A stretch of 13,435 nt of DNA from Acidimicrobiaceae bacterium (lineage in GTDB: Bacteria; Actinomycetota; Acidimicrobiia; Acidimicrobiales; UBA8190), in the NCBI GenBank assembly GCA_003453695.1, contig DMNK01000078.1, positions 1 to 13,435 on the forward strand. The letters run 5' to 3'. This document shows, piece by piece, positions 12,032 to 13,435 of this stretch. The first letter of the stretch is position 1, and every line of letters begins with the position of its first letter. A program made the translations under genes and the position numbers. The notes under the pieces are model-generated. The model was not told the origin of the DNA, made no database searches, and worked only from the letters and a program-made list of their open reading frames with translations.

Positions 12032-13435
12032 CTAACTTTCGTCGCGCTGGTTGGCGGTGTCGGCGGCCACGTCCATCGGCCCGGCGCCGGTGGCCGGCGG
12101 CAGCGCCGCCTGGGGCAGCACCTCGCCGGCGCCCTGCCCGGCCTGGGTGATCACCTCGAGGATCTCGGCCCCCACCAGCTCGTTGCGCTCGAGCAGTGCG
12201 TCGCGGAGGGCTTCGACGACCTGGCGGTGCTCTTCCAGCATGGCGTGCACCCGGGCCTTGGCGTCGTTGAGCATCCGCTCCACCTGGTCGCGCTCACGGT
12301 CGCTCGAGAGCACCCTGGCCACCACGTTGCCGGCCGTGGGGGCGTCCACCGCCGACAGGGCGACCAGGCTGTCTCCCATGCCGAAGGCGCCCACCATCTG
12401 ACAGGCGGCGTTGGTGGCGGCCTGCAGGTCACTGGCGACCCCCGAGCTCGTCTCGCCGAAGAAGATCTCCTCGGCGACGAGCCCGCCCAGCGAGATGTCG
12501 ATCAATGCCTCGAGCTCGGAGCGGGTCTGCGTGAAGCGCTCCTCGGAGTCCGAGTGGGCCAGCAGCCCCAGCGCCTGTCGACGCTTCACGATGGACAGCA
12601 CCTCGAGCTTGCGGCCCGTCCCCACCAGCCAGGCCACTGTGGCGTGGCCGGACTCGTGGGTGGCGATGGTGCGCCGCTCGGCCTCGGTGTACTCGACCGG
12701 CTGGGCCAGGCCGATCTCCTCGGTCATCTTCGCCTTCTGCAGGTCGACCCAGGACAGGCGCTGTGCGCCGCGCCGCAGCGCCCACACGAGCGCCTCGTCG
12801 AAGAGGTGCTCGAGCATGACTGGCGTGTAGCCGGCGGTGAGCGCGGCGAGCGTGTCGCGGCGGTCCGGGTCGTCGATCTCGGGCTCGTGCGCCTTCTTGG
12901 TCAAGTAGTAGTCGATGATGTCGCGCCGTCCCGAGCGCGACGGCAGGTCGAAGTAGATGGTGCGGTCGAAGCGGCCGGGACGGAGCAACGCCGGGTCCAG
13001 GTCACTGGCGCGGTTGGTGGCCCCGATCACGAGGATGTTGGCCGTCGCCGTGGCCTTCTTGCGCAGCTGACGGCTGTAGGGCAGCCACGAGTTGACCATG
13101 TCGACGAAGCGTCCCCGCACCCGGGCCCAGAACGGCGGCGTGTCGAAGGACTGGAGCTGGATGAGCAGCTCGTTCACCACCCCGCTGATACCTTCGGACC
13201 GTCCCGAGCCCATGCCGCTCCGCGACGTGCCGATGGCGTCGATCTCTTCGATGAAGCCGATGGCGCCGCCCTCTCGCAAGGCGTACTTGCGCAGGGCCCT
13301 GAAGTAGGAGCGGATCTTGCGGTTGGTCTGCCCGTAGAACATCGACTGGAACGCCGATGCCGACACGAACAGATACGGCACGCCGGCTTCTTTGGCCATG
13401 GCCTTGGCCATGTACGTCTTGCCCGTCCCGGGCGG
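12032..13435 (-). CDS. FtsH-like AAA+ zinc metalloprotease, 5' end outside the window
   Basis: The visible 467 residues begin inside Walker A: P-P-G-T-G-K-T-Y reads in from the right edge, followed by the ATG at 13411, which is internal and not the start. Numbered from that methionine: Walker B region G-F-I-E-E-I-D-A (52-59), second region of homology G-A-T-N-R (130-134) with the arginine finger in L-L-R-P-G-R-F-D-R, zinc site H-E-S-G-H (252-256) and third ligand D328 in A-S-D-L. All peptidase residues are present, so an ATP-driven protease acting on membrane or damaged proteins is expected. Two things differ from ordinary FtsH: Walker B has Glu in place of the first Asp of D-E, and about 30 extra residues (90-122) rich in Trp, Phe, Arg and Lys are inserted before G-A-T-N-R. 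I recall similar proteins in other actinobacteria, so this is a divergent FtsH branch and probably not the housekeeping copy. Confidence 0.9.
   Translation of the reverse strand, partial: PPGTGKTYMAKAMAKEAGVPYLFVSASAFQSMFYGQTNRKIRSYFRALRKYALREGGAIGFIEEIDAIGTSRSGMGSGRSEGISGVVNELLIQLQSFDTPPFWARVRGRFVDMVNSWLPYSRQLRKKATATANILVIGATNRASDLDPALLRPGRFDRTIYFDLPSRSGRRDIIDYYLTKKAHEPEIDDPDRRDTLAALTAGYTPVMLEHLFDEALVWALRRGAQRLSWVDLQKAKMTEEIGLAQPVEYTEAERRTIATHESGHATVAWLVGTGRKLEVLSIVKRRQALGLLAHSDSEERFTQTRSELEALIDISLGGLVAEEIFFGETSSGVASDLQAATNAACQMVGAFGMGDSLVALSAVDAPTAGNVVARVLSSDRERDQVERMLNDAKARVHAMLEEHRQVVEALRDALLERNELVGAEILEVITQAGQGAGEVLPQAALPPATGAGPMDVAADTANQRDES

Noticed and set aside
1..13435. CRISPR array, toxin-antitoxin pair, prophage, integron or restriction-modification genes
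   Set aside because: No regularly spaced repeats, no integrase, transposase, nuclease or methylase motifs were found on either strand.

Overview
The window is a GC-rich stretch of a bacterial chromosome. Codon use strongly favours G/C at third positions, GTG starts are common, and the gene content points to an actinobacterium. Family resemblances (the FtsH-like ATPase, the GDG-motif secreted protein, the Rpf-like domain) make me lean towards Acidimicrobiia or a relative; that placement is inference. I see no rRNA, tRNA, CRISPR array, transposase or integrase, so it looks like ordinary chromosome with several small, less ordinary pieces.

Layout. (1) 1-1129, plus strand: the 3' end of a probable small exported protein, overlapping by 19 bases a secreted protein with a W-x2-GDG motif. 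(2) 1189-2679, minus: a secreted GH25/lysozyme-like protein with two Ig-like repeats, behind a leader region holding a DosR-like box, a strong hairpin and a nested stem. (3) 5446-2915, minus: a four-gene unit made of an ABC ATPase, an ABC-2 permease (4-base GTGA overlap), a 59-residue zinc-ribbon protein and a DUF1579-like small protein, closed by a likely terminator. (4) 5791-6519, plus: a TIGR04255-like protein of unknown function, convergent with an Rpf/transglycosylase-like protein on the minus strand whose 5' end lies in a tandem duplication. (5) 7237-9359, plus: an MFS transporter and a beta-carbonic anhydrase, both with a TAnnnT hexamer exactly six bases before the start codon, suggesting leaderless mRNAs. 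(6) 9475-9850, plus: what looks like a decayed Mrp (Mnh) cation/proton antiporter cluster, with the last codons of an E-like subunit, a complete-length F-like gene and a G-like gene cut to 26 codons; the junctions keep the 4-base overlaps of an operon. (7) 9872-11990: an OmpR-type response regulator with no kinase beside it, divergent from a DoxX/DoxD-like membrane protein fused to a Rieske 2Fe-2S domain, with an inverted repeat between them. (8) 12032-13435, minus: most of an FtsH-like AAA+ zinc protease, cut by the right edge.

Several genes act at the envelope: lysozyme-like and Rpf-like wall hydrolases, exporters, the antiporter relic and the quinol/Rieske fusion. I did not find a defence system or another clearly new multi-gene machine. 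The most worthwhile items are the DoxX-Rieske fusion with its putative operator and neighbouring regulator, the Mrp relic, and the small zinc-ribbon gene inside the ABC operon.
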